Assembly: GCF_030406325.1 (NCBI RefSeq)
Contig: NZ_JAUEQY010000003.1
Coordinates: forward strand, 186,001 to 250,000
Source: Actinomadura sp. DC4
GTDB lineage: Bacteria > Actinomycetota > Actinomycetes > Streptosporangiales > Streptosporangiaceae
DNA: 64,000 nucleotides
Reading direction: 5' to 3'
The translations under genes and the position numbers were made by a program. Within the stretch, counting starts at the first letter, position 1, and each line of letters begins with the position of its first letter. A model generated the notes under the pieces. The model did not search any database, was not told where the DNA came from, and saw only the letters and a list, made by a program, of their open reading frames with translations. Shown piece after piece: positions 8,819 through 17,267 of the stretch.

Positions 8819-9274
8819 TCACGTCAGGCGTGCGGCGAGGATCTCGCTGATCTCGCCGAGCTTCTTGATCTGGTCGGCGTCGAGCCCGTCGAACAGGGCT
8901 CCCCGTACGGCCTCGACGTGCCCGGGCGCGGCGGCGGTCAGTGTCTCGAACCCCTCGTCGGTCAGTACGGCGATCTGCCCGCGCCGGTCGGTCGGGCAGT
9001 CCTCCCGCCGTACCCAGCCACGCTCCTCCAGCCGCGCGATGGCGTGGGAGAGCCGGCTGGCGGACACGCGCGTGGCGTCGGCGAGTTCGGCCATGCGCAT
9101 CGCGCGACCCTCGTTGTCGGACAGGCGGACCAGGATCTCGTAGTACGCGTGCGGCATCCCCGAGTCACGGCGGAGCTGCGCGTCGATCGCGTCGAGCAGC
9201 AGCCGATGGGCGTTCAGGTAGGCACGCCAGGTGCGCTGTTCGTCGGCGTTCAGCCATCGAGTGTTGCTACTCAC
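8819..9274 (-). CDS. MarR-family transcriptional regulator
   Basis: Winged-helix regulator of about 151 residues from GTG 9274. The reading frame stays open to a TTG at 9304, but that codon lies inside a MarR-type palindrome, so the start at 9274 (VSSNTRWLNADEQ) is preferred. The fold is evident: an N-terminal dimerisation helix, the HTH AELADATRVSASRLSHAIARLEERGWV, the wing RREDCPTDRRGQIAVLTDEG and a C-terminal dimer helix. This family usually represses itself and a neighbouring gene and responds to phenolic ligands. No obvious divergent target begins nearby, so self-regulation is the best inference. Confidence 0.85.
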   Translation of the reverse strand: MSSNTRWLNADEQRTWRAYLNAHRLLLDAIDAQLRRDSGMPHAYYEILVRLSDNEGRAMRMAELADATRVSASRLSHAIARLEERGWVRREDCPTDRRGQIAVLTDEGFETLTAAAPGHVEAVRGALFDGLDADQIKKLGEISEILAARLT

Positions 9275-9292
9275 GACGCGAGTGTATTTCTG

Positions 9293-9304
9293 TTGAGCGT
9301 TCAA
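9293..9304. promoter_or_regulatory. Probable MarR autoregulatory operator
   Basis: TTGAGCGTTCAA is a near-perfect palindrome of the TTGA-N4-TCAA type bound by many actinobacterial MarR proteins. It sits 18 bases upstream of the preferred GTG start of the MarR gene. Confidence 0.55.
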
Positions 9305-9546
9305 TCACCGTCAAAACACAGCCCGATCGCCTCGGAACTCATGCTCTCCCGCTTGAGTGCGCGTCCTGGTGACGTCAACGCTGTCCGCGCCGGCCGGCGT
9401 CCGGTTGTCCACAGGCGTGCACGGGCTATCGACGGGCCCTTGGCGTTCGGCCCATCATGGCGAACACGCCCGGCGGCGGGCCTGCCACAACACCGGAGCG
9501 AAGCGGGTCCGCCGCCGGGTCCACCATCCGTCGAAAGGGGCTTGAA

Positions 9547-9654
9547 ATGCACGGGGGCCTGCCCTTCATCGGGTTCAGCACCATCGTCTACGGCGTCGTG
9601 GGGATCGCCGTGGTCTGCGGGAGCGCGGTCACGAGGTTCCGGGGGCGCAAATGA
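9547..9654 (+). CDS. 35-residue single-pass membrane peptide
   Basis: Small ORF with AAAGGGG just upstream. It encodes MHGGLPFIGFST, one hydrophobic helix (IVYGVVGIAVVCGSAV) and a basic end (TRFRGRK). Its stop overlaps the ATG of the glycosyltransferase (ATGA at 9651-9654), so the two are translationally coupled. The basic tail predicts N-out/C-in orientation. Small accessory membrane peptides are known partners of some membrane polysaccharide synthases, so this may stabilise the GT2 enzyme. That role is inferred from position only. Confidence 0.6.
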   Translation: MHGGLPFIGFSTIVYGVVGIAVVCGSAVTRFRGRK

Positions 9655-10892
9655 CCGCCACGCTGACCGTGATCGTCCCTGCCCACAACGAGGAGCTGGG
9701 CCTGCCGGCCACGCTCGACGCCTTACGCCGGCAGACGGTTCCGCCCGAGGAGATCATCGTGGTGGACGACGCCTCGTCGGACCGTACGGGCGAGGTCGCG
9801 GCGTCGTACGGTGCGACCGTTCTGCGCCCGCCGCGCAACCTCGGCAGCAAGGCCAAGGCGCAGAACCACGCGTTGCCGCACTGTGAGACCGACCTGGTGC
9901 TCGCGGTGGACGCGGACACCGTGCTGGCGCCGGACTACATCGAAAGGATCAAACCGGCCTTCGCCGACCCGGAGGTCGTCGTGGCCGCCGGAAACGTCCA
10001 GACCCGGTTCACCCGCACCGCCTGGGAACGCGGCCGCTCGATCGAATACCTCTTCGGCTTCCACTGGAACCGCCCGATCCAGAACGGCGCCAACAGCCCG
10101 GTCGTGTGCTCGGGCTGCTGCTCGGCCTTCCGCCGCGAGACGCTGACCGCCTTCGGCGGCTTCCCCGAACGCACGATCGTCGAAGACATGGACTTCACCT
10201 GGTCGATGCAGATCGCGGGCCGCAGAGCGGTCTACGTCGGCACGGCCGTCGCCTGGGCCGCCGACCCGGAAACGCTGACCTACCTACGCAAACAGGTGTG
10301 GCGCTGGATGGCCGGCTTCTTCCAGAACGTCCGCCTCCACCTCGGGGCCCTGATCCGCCGAAAACCCATGCTGGCCGTATGGATCATCCTGGCCCTCGCC
10401 GAGATCTTCACCGCCCCGCTGTGGTGGGCCACCCCACTCGTGATGACGCTGGGCCTGCACAGGTCGCTGACCACGACACTGACGCTCTGGCTCGGCGCGG
10501 AGCTACTGTTCACGGTCCCGCCGCTGATATACGCCGCCCACCGCCGAAAACTGCCACTACTCCACGTCCTGGCCAACATCCCGTTCGTCTACCTGACGAA
10601 GGCCGTCAACCTCTACTACGCCTGGAAGGCCCTCGTGGTCGAACTGATCCTCGTTCCCCTCCACCTCTCATCGGGCCTGGTCGTATACGAAAAAGGCCGT
10701 GCCTGCACACCCCCCGGCACTCAGCAACGGAGCCGAGGTGAGAGGCAGGACCACAGGACCAGGGCCTGGAGACAGGACCGCAGGCGGGACGGCACCGCTC
10801 ACAGACGATCACGCCCGCTGTCCGAAGTCCCCACAGCCCTTTCCCCCAAATCCTGCGCCCGCCCCTCGCCGGACGACCGCCCAACTCCCTAA
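9651..10892 (+). CDS. Membrane GT2 glycosyltransferase (polysaccharide synthase type)
   Basis: A 413-residue processive-type GT2 enzyme. The N-terminal GT-A domain shows VIVPAHNEE, the nucleotide motif VVDDASSDRTG, the metal-binding DADT, the catalytic base in VEDMDFTW and the product-binding KQVWRW (QxxRW). About four C-terminal membrane segments follow (LAVWIILALAEIF, TPLVMTLGL, LLHVLANIPFVYL, ALVVELILVPL). The architecture matches hyaluronan, poly-GlcNAc and NodC-like synthases. The last 70 residues after VYEKGRACTPP are Arg/Pro-rich and look unconserved, so the functional protein may end near residue 345. It is coupled to the 35-residue membrane peptide upstream. Product and sugar donor are unknown. 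Confidence 0.85.
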   Translation: MTATLTVIVPAHNEELGLPATLDALRRQTVPPEEIIVVDDASSDRTGEVAASYGATVLRPPRNLGSKAKAQNHALPHCETDLVLAVDADTVLAPDYIERIKPAFADPEVVVAAGNVQTRFTRTAWERGRSIEYLFGFHWNRPIQNGANSPVVCSGCCSAFRRETLTAFGGFPERTIVEDMDFTWSMQIAGRRAVYVGTAVAWAADPETLTYLRKQVWRWMAGFFQNVRLHLGALIRRKPMLAVWIILALAEIFTAPLWWATPLVMTLGLHRSLTTTLTLWLGAELLFTVPPLIYAAHRRKLPLLHVLANIPFVYLTKAVNLYYAWKALVVELILVPLHLSSGLVVYEKGRACTPPGTQQRSRGERQDHRTRAWRQDRRRDGTAHRRSRPLSEVPTALSPKSCARPSPDDRPTP

Positions 10893-11388
10893 ACGACCAC
10901 ACGACCAGTGCCGACCTGCCCGACCTGCCCGACCTGCCCGACCTGCCCGACGGTAGTCGGAAGTCGCTAGTCGGGAGTCGGTAGTCGGGAATCGGTAGGA
11001 CCGGTGTGACCGGAGCCCCGCGACCAAGACCGGGAGCGGCACCGGCAGCAGAATCGGCACCAGGAGCAGGCTGCGGGACCGGGCGACCGGGGTCACACGG
11101 CCGGGGAGGCGGCCAGGGACGCGTGGCCTGGACCGGGCGACCGTCGCGTGCCGGGGGTGGGTGATCTTCCGGCCAAGCGATGTGCCGGACGGCTGCCTGG
11201 CCTTGCACGGCGGGCGTTGGTCGGCGGCTCGGCCTCTCAGCGAGCTGGGCCGTCGACCTGGCTCTCTCTCGTACTGAGCCGCCGCCCATGCCCACCGGCG
11301 CGGCGGACGGTGGTGCCCCACGCTGCTGCCGCACGGTCCGGCCACACATCGGGCGGTCGCCGGTTACCGAAAGACCGGTGGCTCCCGG
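10893..11388. repeat. Spacer with 9-bp tandem repeats
   Basis: No gene is supported between the GT2 stop and the MFS stop. CGACCTGCC repeats four times head to tail (10912-10947). It is followed by a run of imperfect TAGTCGG(G) units up to about 11000. Both flanking genes converge on this spacer, so it may act as a transcription end region. Confidence 0.6.
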
Positions 11389-13008
11389 CTACTCGGCGGC
11401 GGCCTTGACCGGCTCGGCGGTCACCGGTTCGAGAGAGGGCGTGGGACGGCGGCGCAGGAGGAGGCAGAGCGCGGCGCCCGCCAGCAGGACCGCGACCGAC
11501 ACGGCGAGGGTCGGACGCAGAGCGGTCACGTAGCCGTGCGTGAAGACATCGTCGATCAGCTGACGGACCTGCGTGACCAAGGAAGGAGGCGTATCACGCG
11601 GCACCTGTGAGACGAACTGACCCCGGCCCACCTGCAACCCTCCACTCGCGGCGTTGGAGAACGCGCCGGTGAAGCGGTCGCGGGCGTTCTCCGGCAAGGC
11701 CGCGGAGTCCGCCACGGCTCGGGCGTGCATCGCGGCGGTCAGGCGGTTGGCCAGCACCGCGCCGGTGACCGCCCCGCCAAACGTCGCGCCGAGTTGGCGG
11801 CTCGTGTTCAGGATGCCCGAGGCCGCGCCGGCGTACCTCGGCGGAGCGGCCCGCATCGCCTCGGTGGCGAGCGGGGCGAAGATGGCGCCCATTCCCACGC
11901 CCGCGATGAGGAGCGGTACGACGAAGGTGAAGGAGGTGGAGTTCGTGGACGAGACCGCCGCGACGCCGGCGATGCCGATCGCATAGACGAACAGGCCGGT
12001 CATCAGGACGAACTTGCCGCCGAAGCGGTCCGTCAGGCGACCGGCGAACGGCGCCACCGCGGAGAGCGTGATGGTCAGCGGCAGACCCGTCGAACCTGAG
12101 CGTACGGCCGTCATCCCCAACGCCGACTGGAGGTTGATCGCGTTGACCAGCAACATGCTCAGCAGGGCGAACTGCACCACGGCGTTCAGCACGACCATCA
12201 CGCTGAACGTCCGGTCGGCGAACAGCCGCAGCGGCATCAATGGCTCCGGCCGGCGTCGTTCCCACCAGACGAAGGCCGCGAGCAGCACCACGCCGGCCCC
12301 GATGATCTCGGGGATGGTGATGCCGCGCCCCATCTCCGCCCACGAATAACGCTGGCCCTCGATCAGGCCGAACACCACCGCGGACAGGCCCAGCGACGCG
12401 AACAGCACGCCGATCGCGTCCAGGCGGTGGCGGCGGCCGGTTCGGATGTCGGGCACGTAGAGAACGGCGAGCACGATGCCCGCGGCCGCGATCGGCAGGT
12501 TGACGTAGAACACCCATCGCCAGCTCACGTACGTCGTGAGGGCTCCGCCTATGGTGGGGCCGGCCACGGCGGCCAGGCCCGTCATGGAGGAGAAGACGCC
12601 GAACGCCGCGCCCATTCGCTCCCTCGGGAAGATCGACTGGATGACGACCATGCCCTGCGGGGCGAGGGCCGCCGCGCCGACGCCCTGGAGTACGCGGGCG
12701 GCGATCAGCTGACCCGGCGACTGTGCGGCGCCGCACAGAGCCGAGGCCAGGGCGAACACCGCCAGTCCGCCGACGAAAAGCCGCCTCGGCCCGAAGATGT
12801 CGCCCAGCCTGCTGGCCACGATCAGCAGGGCGGTGAACACCAGCAGATAGGAGTTGACCACCCACACCGCCTGGTCCAGAGACGCGTGCAGATCCGTGAC
12901 CAGACTCGGGATCGCGACGTTCACGATCGTGGTGTCCAGCAGGATCGCGAACGTTCCCAGGCACAGGACGACCAGGGACGTCCAGGGACGCAGGCTTCGC
13001 TCGGTCAT
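11389..13008 (-). CDS. MFS drug:H+ antiporter, DHA2 (EmrB/QacA) family
   Basis: A 539-residue, 14-helix exporter. ATG 13008 (MTERSLRPWTSLVV) has GGGGAG just upstream; the frame stays open further, but that part covers the regulatory region. Motifs include D-T-T-I-V-N-V-A-I-P in helix 1 (DHA2 hallmark), SRLGDIFGPRRLF (motif A), AARVLQGVGAAALAPQG, and GPTIGGALTTYVSWRWVFYVNLP (motif C region). A Pro-rich tail ends the protein. It exports cationic or hydrophobic drugs by proton antiport. It diverges from an HxlR regulator, with paired HxlR-type sites between them, so induction by a toxic compound is likely. Confidence 0.9.
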   Translation of the reverse strand: MTERSLRPWTSLVVLCLGTFAILLDTTIVNVAIPSLVTDLHASLDQAVWVVNSYLLVFTALLIVASRLGDIFGPRRLFVGGLAVFALASALCGAAQSPGQLIAARVLQGVGAAALAPQGMVVIQSIFPRERMGAAFGVFSSMTGLAAVAGPTIGGALTTYVSWRWVFYVNLPIAAAGIVLAVLYVPDIRTGRRHRLDAIGVLFASLGLSAVVFGLIEGQRYSWAEMGRGITIPEIIGAGVVLLAAFVWWERRRPEPLMPLRLFADRTFSVMVVLNAVVQFALLSMLLVNAINLQSALGMTAVRSGSTGLPLTITLSAVAPFAGRLTDRFGGKFVLMTGLFVYAIGIAGVAAVSSTNSTSFTFVVPLLIAGVGMGAIFAPLATEAMRAAPPRYAGAASGILNTSRQLGATFGGAVTGAVLANRLTAAMHARAVADSAALPENARDRFTGAFSNAASGGLQVGRGQFVSQVPRDTPPSLVTQVRQLIDDVFTHGYVTALRPTLAVSVAVLLAGAALCLLLRRRPTPSLEPVTAEPVKAAAE

Positions 13009-13033
13009 CGTCTCCCCATCGGCAAAGCGAGTG

Positions 13034-13086
13034 AGTCTTCTCAAGAGACTAACCATGCCGAACGGAGTAAGTCTGCACAAGAGACT
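13034..13086. promoter_or_regulatory. Two direct copies of a partly palindromic operator (HxlR type)
   Basis: AGTCTTCTCAAGAGACT (13034-13050) and AGTCTGCACAAGAGACT (13070-13086) are 17-bp copies 36 bp apart in the divergent promoter. They share AGTCT..C.CAAGAGACT, itself a near-palindrome of AGTCTCTTG. They are the natural binding sites for the HxlR protein encoded 22 bases beyond the second copy. Confidence 0.65.
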
Positions 13087-13107
13087 CACATTGCTAAGAT
13101 TGCTCCC

Positions 13108-13599
13108 ATGCGCTTCACGAGCCTCGCCGACATGAACTGCTCCATAGCGCGCACACTCGACGTCGTCGGTGAATGGTGGACGCTGCTGATCGTGCGGGAC
13201 GCGTTCCGCGGCACCCGGCGCTTCGACGACTTCCAGAGCAGCCTCGGCCTGGCCCGCAGCGTGCTGACCGCCCGCCTCCGCCGGTTGACGGAGAACGGCA
13301 TCCTCGAACGCCGCGCGTACCAGGAACGCCCGGTCCGCTATGAGTACCACCTGACCGAGAAGGGCCGCGCGCTGCTCCCGGTCATCGCGGCCATGCTCAA
13401 ATGGGGCGACGACTGGGTCCCGGACCAGAACGGCCCGCCGACCGTCCTCGTCCACGAGACCTGCGGCGAGACGATGCACCCCGTCCTGACCTGCCCCCAC
13501 TGCGAAGGCGGGGTCACGACCTCCAACACCCACACCGAACCCGGCCCCGGCCACCGGCCTGCGTCATCCGCCATACCGTCGGCCCCGGCCGGACAGTGA
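13108..13599 (+). CDS. HxlR-family transcriptional regulator
   Basis: A 163-residue winged-helix protein from ATG 13108 (MRFTSLADMNCSIARTLDVV). The longer frame upstream is antisense to the MFS gene. The family core is clear: the conserved early Cys, GEWWTLLIVRDAFRGTRRFDDFQSSLGLARSVLTARLRRLTENGILERRAY, then the wing. It is longer than most HxlR proteins, with a C-terminal CPHC pair and a Ser/Pro-rich tail. HxlR proteins often sense electrophiles or quinones through cysteine; here the divergent MFS pump is the evident target. Confidence 0.88.
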   Translation: MRFTSLADMNCSIARTLDVVGEWWTLLIVRDAFRGTRRFDDFQSSLGLARSVLTARLRRLTENGILERRAYQERPVRYEYHLTEKGRALLPVIAAMLKWGDDWVPDQNGPPTVLVHETCGETMHPVLTCPHCEGGVTTSNTHTEPGPGHRPASSAIPSAPAGQ

Positions 13600-13620
13600 G
13601 CGAGGCGACCCCGCGTCGGC

Positions 13621-14724
13621 TCAGTCCTGCTCCGGCTCGCGGAAGGTGCGGCTTGTGCCGGTACCTGCCGAACGGGGGTCGGCGTAGTCCGGTTGAGTGA
13701 GGCCGATCCGGCGCATCGCGGTTCCGGTCAGGGCCTCCATGACCGCGCGGCGCGCCAGCAGCGCCGTGATCTCCGGGCCCACGTCGTACGGTGGGCTCAC
13801 CTCCACCACGTCCATGCCGACCATTCCGACCTCGGCCGCCAGACGCCTCACCGCCCACAACACCTCGGCGCTCGTCAGGCCGCCGGGCTCCGGTGTTCCC
13901 GTTCCCGGGGCGTACGCGGGGTCGGCCACGTCCACATCGAGGGAGATGTAGAGGTGGTCGGCCGAGTCCAGCGCCTCGTCGACCGCCCGTTCCAGTACCT
14001 TTCCGAAGCCGTCGCGGTGGATCTCGGTCATGAAGTGGGTGCGCAGTTCGTTCTCCTCCATCCACTGCAGGACCGGCGGCTCGGGCCAATAACCCCGCAG
14101 CCCTACCTGTACGAAGTTGCGGCCCGGCACGGCGCCGCTCTCGATCAGCCTCCGCATCGGCGTACCGTGACCGTGCAGCGAACCCTGCTGGTCCGGCGCG
14201 GTGTCGGCGTGCGCGTCGAAGTGGACGATGCCGACCTTTCCATGCCCGTACGCGTCGGCGACCGCGGTGGCGGCCGGCCACGTGATGCCGTGGTCGCCGC
14301 CCAGGATGATCGGGATCGCGCCGCCGGACAGGATCTCCGCGACGAAGGACCGGATGTTCTCGTACGTGCCCACGGGATCACCGATCAGCACCTCGGCGTC
14401 GCCGTAGTCCGCGAGCACGAGATGGTCCAGCGGGTTCACCCGCACGCCCAGGTGGCCGATATGCCGCGAACCGGAGATGTAGTCACTCTGACGGATCGCG
14501 CGCGGGCCCAGTTGAGTGCCCGTGAGCCCGCTCGCCGTACCGTCCCACGGCGCTCCCCCGACCGCGACGTCCACCTTCCCGGCGCGCAGATCCTCCGGCG
14601 TCAGGCACACCGGCGCCTTCATGAACGTCTGGATCCCGCTCCAATCCGTCTCCTTCCCGCGCCGGTTGACGTACATCGGCCCGGGACGGCGAGGCTCCCC
14701 GTCTGGCGTTGCTTCAGGTGACAT
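13621..14724 (-). CDS. Ureohydrolase (agmatinase/guanidinobutyrase-like)
   Basis: A 367-residue member of the arginase/agmatinase superfamily. ATG 14724 has GAGG upstream; upstream in-frame sequence is repeat DNA. All Mn ligands are visible: GGDHGITW, FDAHADTAPD and SLDVDVADPAYAPGTGTPEPGG. The enzyme should hydrolyse a guanidino compound to urea and an amine. The long N-terminal extension (about 30 residues before KAPVCLTPEDL) and GTPEPGG fit agmatinase or guanidinobutyrase rather than arginase. It stands alone, with no polyamine genes nearby. Substrate is not settled by sequence alone. Confidence 0.88.
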   Translation of the reverse strand: MSPEATPDGEPRRPGPMYVNRRGKETDWSGIQTFMKAPVCLTPEDLRAGKVDVAVGGAPWDGTASGLTGTQLGPRAIRQSDYISGSRHIGHLGVRVNPLDHLVLADYGDAEVLIGDPVGTYENIRSFVAEILSGGAIPIILGGDHGITWPAATAVADAYGHGKVGIVHFDAHADTAPDQQGSLHGHGTPMRRLIESGAVPGRNFVQVGLRGYWPEPPVLQWMEENELRTHFMTEIHRDGFGKVLERAVDEALDSADHLYISLDVDVADPAYAPGTGTPEPGGLTSAEVLWAVRRLAAEVGMVGMDVVEVSPPYDVGPEITALLARRAVMEALTGTAMRRIGLTQPDYADPRSAGTGTSRTFREPEQD

Positions 14725-14949
14725 CGAGGTCCTCAGATCCGCAGGTAGGGGGCCAAAGTACAGCCATCGATCACGACATATCCAGACAAGCAGACACACC
14801 CGGGACGTCGCCAACCGGTACGGCGGCCCACCGTCGATCGCAGCCGAGACGCCCGCCGAGCCACGTACGCGGAGAGAGATGGCGGCATCGCAGCACCCGG
14901 CGGCGTGAGGGAGCGACGGCAGCGCCGCCAGACCGCGATGTACAGCGCG

Positions 14950-15580
14950 ATGACCGCAGCACCGCCGGACAGCGCCCGGACGCAAGGACGGCGCCGGTCC
15001 GCGGCTCGCCGTCACACGCCACCTCGACGGGCTGCCGCACGGCGAGCGCCTGGGGTCGGGCGGCGCCGGGTCGCGTAGGCGGCGCCGGGCCGCCCGGATG
15101 GAGGCGGTGGCACCGCCCGACGGCGTCCGCCGAGGTAGCGTCGACACCGCCGGACCGAACGTACGGCGAGGTGCCGCGACACCGCCGGACAGCGTCCGGC
15201 GCGAGGGCGGTATTGGGCTGCGTTACGTCACAGGAGCCGCAGCGGCGCCGGACCCCATACGCGAAGGCAGCGGCAGTGCCACCCGATGGCGTACGCGGGG
15301 CGGCAACGGCGCCGTGCCGACATCCGTCCAGGCGAGCGCGGCACTGCCGGGCGGCGTCCGGCGATGCGGCGGCGCCGGGCGGCGTACGCGAAGTGGGCGT
15401 ACGCGAAGTGGGCGCCGGGCGGCAGGTGTCGTGACGGTGACGCTGGTCCGGATACGTCAGCCGCGGCGCCCGGCCGCGGACGTCGAAGTGGCCGCAGCGG
15501 GCCGTGCACGTCAGGTCGTCGTGGCGGCGCCGGGTGGCGTGTGGGGAGGGCGGCGCCGCCGGGCCACGTACACCGTGGCG
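14950..15580. repeat. Degenerate hairpin repeat array in an 875-bp spacer
   Basis: The spacer 14725-15599 holds no convincing gene. A degenerate unit around GCCGGACRGCGTCCGGC recurs about ten times (near 14965, 15111, 15148, 15184, 15245, 15280, 15347, 15374, 15527), locally at a 37-bp period. Each unit is itself a short hairpin (for example GCCGGAC-AGC-GTCCGGC at 15184-15200). One segment, TACGCGAAGTGGGC, is duplicated at 15384 and 15399. It looks like an amplified intergenic hairpin element; function unknown. Confidence 0.6.
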
Positions 15581-15599
15581 GCGCCGCTCATGACAGGCT

Positions 15600-16616
15600 T
15601 CAGGCGGCCGACGCGTCTCGGGCGGCGATCGCCGCTCCCCTCGCTCCCGCCATGTCCAGGTCGGGGACCAGGGCGAACGCGGCGACGCGTTCCTGTTCCT
15701 CCCGGAGGGTCGTGTGTTCACGGACCTTTCCGAGGAACCACTCTCGGAAGGTCGGGCCCGTCTCCACGACGCCACCGCCGACGAAGTACGCGCTCGGGTC
15801 GGTGAAGTTCGCCGCGATCGTAAAGAGGCGGCCCAGGGCCATCGCCTGCTGTTCGAAGATCTTCAGGGCCATCGGGTCACCGTCCTCGCCACGGGCCCGT
15901 ACCAGCTTGGCCGCCTTGGCCAGCGGCACCGTGCTCAGCTCATGTCCCGGGAAACGGGTCAGCCAGTAGGGCAGGAGGTTCGCCGTGATGCCGGTCAGCG
16001 ACGCGATGCTCTCGGCGTCGCCGCCGAAGCCGCAGTTGCACATCGGCAGCGGCTGGCCCTCCTCCAGCAGGCCCTGCGTCGGGATGTGGACGTGGCCCAG
16101 CTCGCCCGCCATCCCGGCGGCGCCGCGTACGACCTGGCCGAATTCGATCACACCGCCGCCCAGGCCCGTGCCGACGATGGCCGAGATCGAGGAGTGCCGG
16201 GCCGCATCAGCGCCGAAGTGCGCGTGGTGGGCGTACAGCGCCGCCGCGTTTCCGTCATTGTTGTAAACGACGGGCAGCCCGAGGCGATCCTCCAGCGCGG
16301 TGCGGACGTCAAAGCCCCACCAGGCGGGCTGTGCGAAGTTCGTCGCCCCCTTGGAGGAGATCACGCCGTCGGCGCTCGCCGGGCCCGGGGTGTCCAGGCC
16401 GACGGCGCGTACGCGGGCCCGCTCGGTGCCGGTGAGGGCCAGGATGCCGTCGAGGGCCTCCGCGAGCGCCTCGACCGCCGTCTCAGGGCCCTCCGTGACG
16501 CGGCTGGGGATCTCCACCAGCCGGTCCACCAGGAACTTGCCCGACGAATCCAGCACCGTCGCGTTGTTGCAGGTGCCACCGTTGTCCAGGCCGACGACTA
16601 CCCACGTGTCCGACAT
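15600..16616 (-). CDS. ROK-family sugar kinase
   Basis: A 338-residue ROK protein starting at ATG 16616 with AAGGAG upstream. Visible motifs are the phosphate-binding VVGLDNGGTCNNATV, the DTPGPAS loop, the catalytic Asp in YNNDGNAAAL, GTGLGGGVI and the ROK zinc/sugar motif GELGHVHI with CNCGFGGDAES. There is no N-terminal HTH, so it is a kinase and not a ROK repressor. Substrates in the family are glucose, fructose, ManNAc or GlcNAc. The first zinc motif reads GHVHI..CNCG, within family variation. It could feed glucosamine or glucose released by the secreted hydrolases into glycolysis, but no operon links them. Confidence 0.88.
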   Translation of the reverse strand: MSDTWVVVGLDNGGTCNNATVLDSSGKFLVDRLVEIPSRVTEGPETAVEALAEALDGILALTGTERARVRAVGLDTPGPASADGVISSKGATNFAQPAWWGFDVRTALEDRLGLPVVYNNDGNAAALYAHHAHFGADAARHSSISAIVGTGLGGGVIEFGQVVRGAAGMAGELGHVHIPTQGLLEEGQPLPMCNCGFGGDAESIASLTGITANLLPYWLTRFPGHELSTVPLAKAAKLVRARGEDGDPMALKIFEQQAMALGRLFTIAANFTDPSAYFVGGGVVETGPTFREWFLGKVREHTTLREEQERVAAFALVPDLDMAGARGAAIAARDASAA

Positions 16617-16710
16617 TCTTCGCTCCTTGCTAGTCCCTGGCCCCCGATGGTGTGGACGCTGAGGGCTGCCTGCCTCGTCGTACCACGCCTAGCGCCTGAC
16701 GGCGACGCCC

Positions 16711-16730
16711 CCGCACGTATGGACGTGCGG
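16711..16730 (-). terminator. Hairpin downstream of or between ROK and GntR genes
   Basis: CCGCACG/CGTGCGG forms a 7-bp stem with a 6-base loop in the 650-bp spacer 16617-17267. It could end transcription from the GntR side; there is no T tract. I see no gene in this spacer. Confidence 0.35.
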
Positions 16731-16929
16731 TCCCTCGGCCGCCGAGGCGTCGTCGCGGTGCCGAAGGCGCATGAGGACGACCCGGTAGGCCGGCCGGGTG
16801 GGACGGTGGAAAAAGCGCCCTGCCAGGGCTTTTGTACGCCGCCGGGGCGCGGTGCCGCGCGATCGGTGCGCGGCGGGGCCGCCACCGGCCTCGCACGGCA
16901 CGGTACGACCGGCCGGCCGAGGCGCGAAA

Positions 16930-17175
16930 GACCCGCGGGGAGGATGATCGGCCCGGCCGTGCAGCCCCGCACAGGCCGTAGAAGACGTGCGGGGGAAACC
17001 CTCGGCCCGGGTCCGCGGCCCCGCACAGGCCGTGAAAGACGTGCGGGGGAAACCCTCGGCCCGGGCGCGCGGCCCGGCACAGGCCGTAGAAGACGTGCGG
17101 GGGAAACCTTCGGCCCGGGTCCGCGGCCCCGCACAGGCCGTGGAAGACGCGTGGGAAGGGCCGTCGGCCTGGGAG
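16930..17175. repeat. 54-bp tandem repeat, four copies plus a partial
   Basis: Copies at 16930-16983 (diverged), 16984-17037, 17038-17091 and 17092-17145, with a partial fifth to about 17175. The core is GACGTGCGGGGGAAAC, then CTCGGCCCGGG, then CCCCGCACAGGCCGT. The period is a multiple of three and frames stay open on both strands, but there is no ribosome site or recognisable protein. It reads as non-coding minisatellite DNA just downstream of the GntR gene. Confidence 0.8.
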
Positions 17176-17267
17176 CCGGATGAGTCCGCAGATGCCGCCA
17201 CGCCCGCCCCCTCCAGACTCGCCGAATGACCGTTGCGCCCCAATATTAGAGGTCGCCCGGCGAGCGG

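Noticed and set aside
8534-9886. 450-residue plus-strand ORF over the MarR gene
   Set aside because: It is antisense to MarR and runs into the GT2 gene in another frame; no motif.
10912-10951. CRISPR-like repeat array
   Set aside because: The units are 9 bp, directly abutting and without spacers, so it is a simple tandem repeat.
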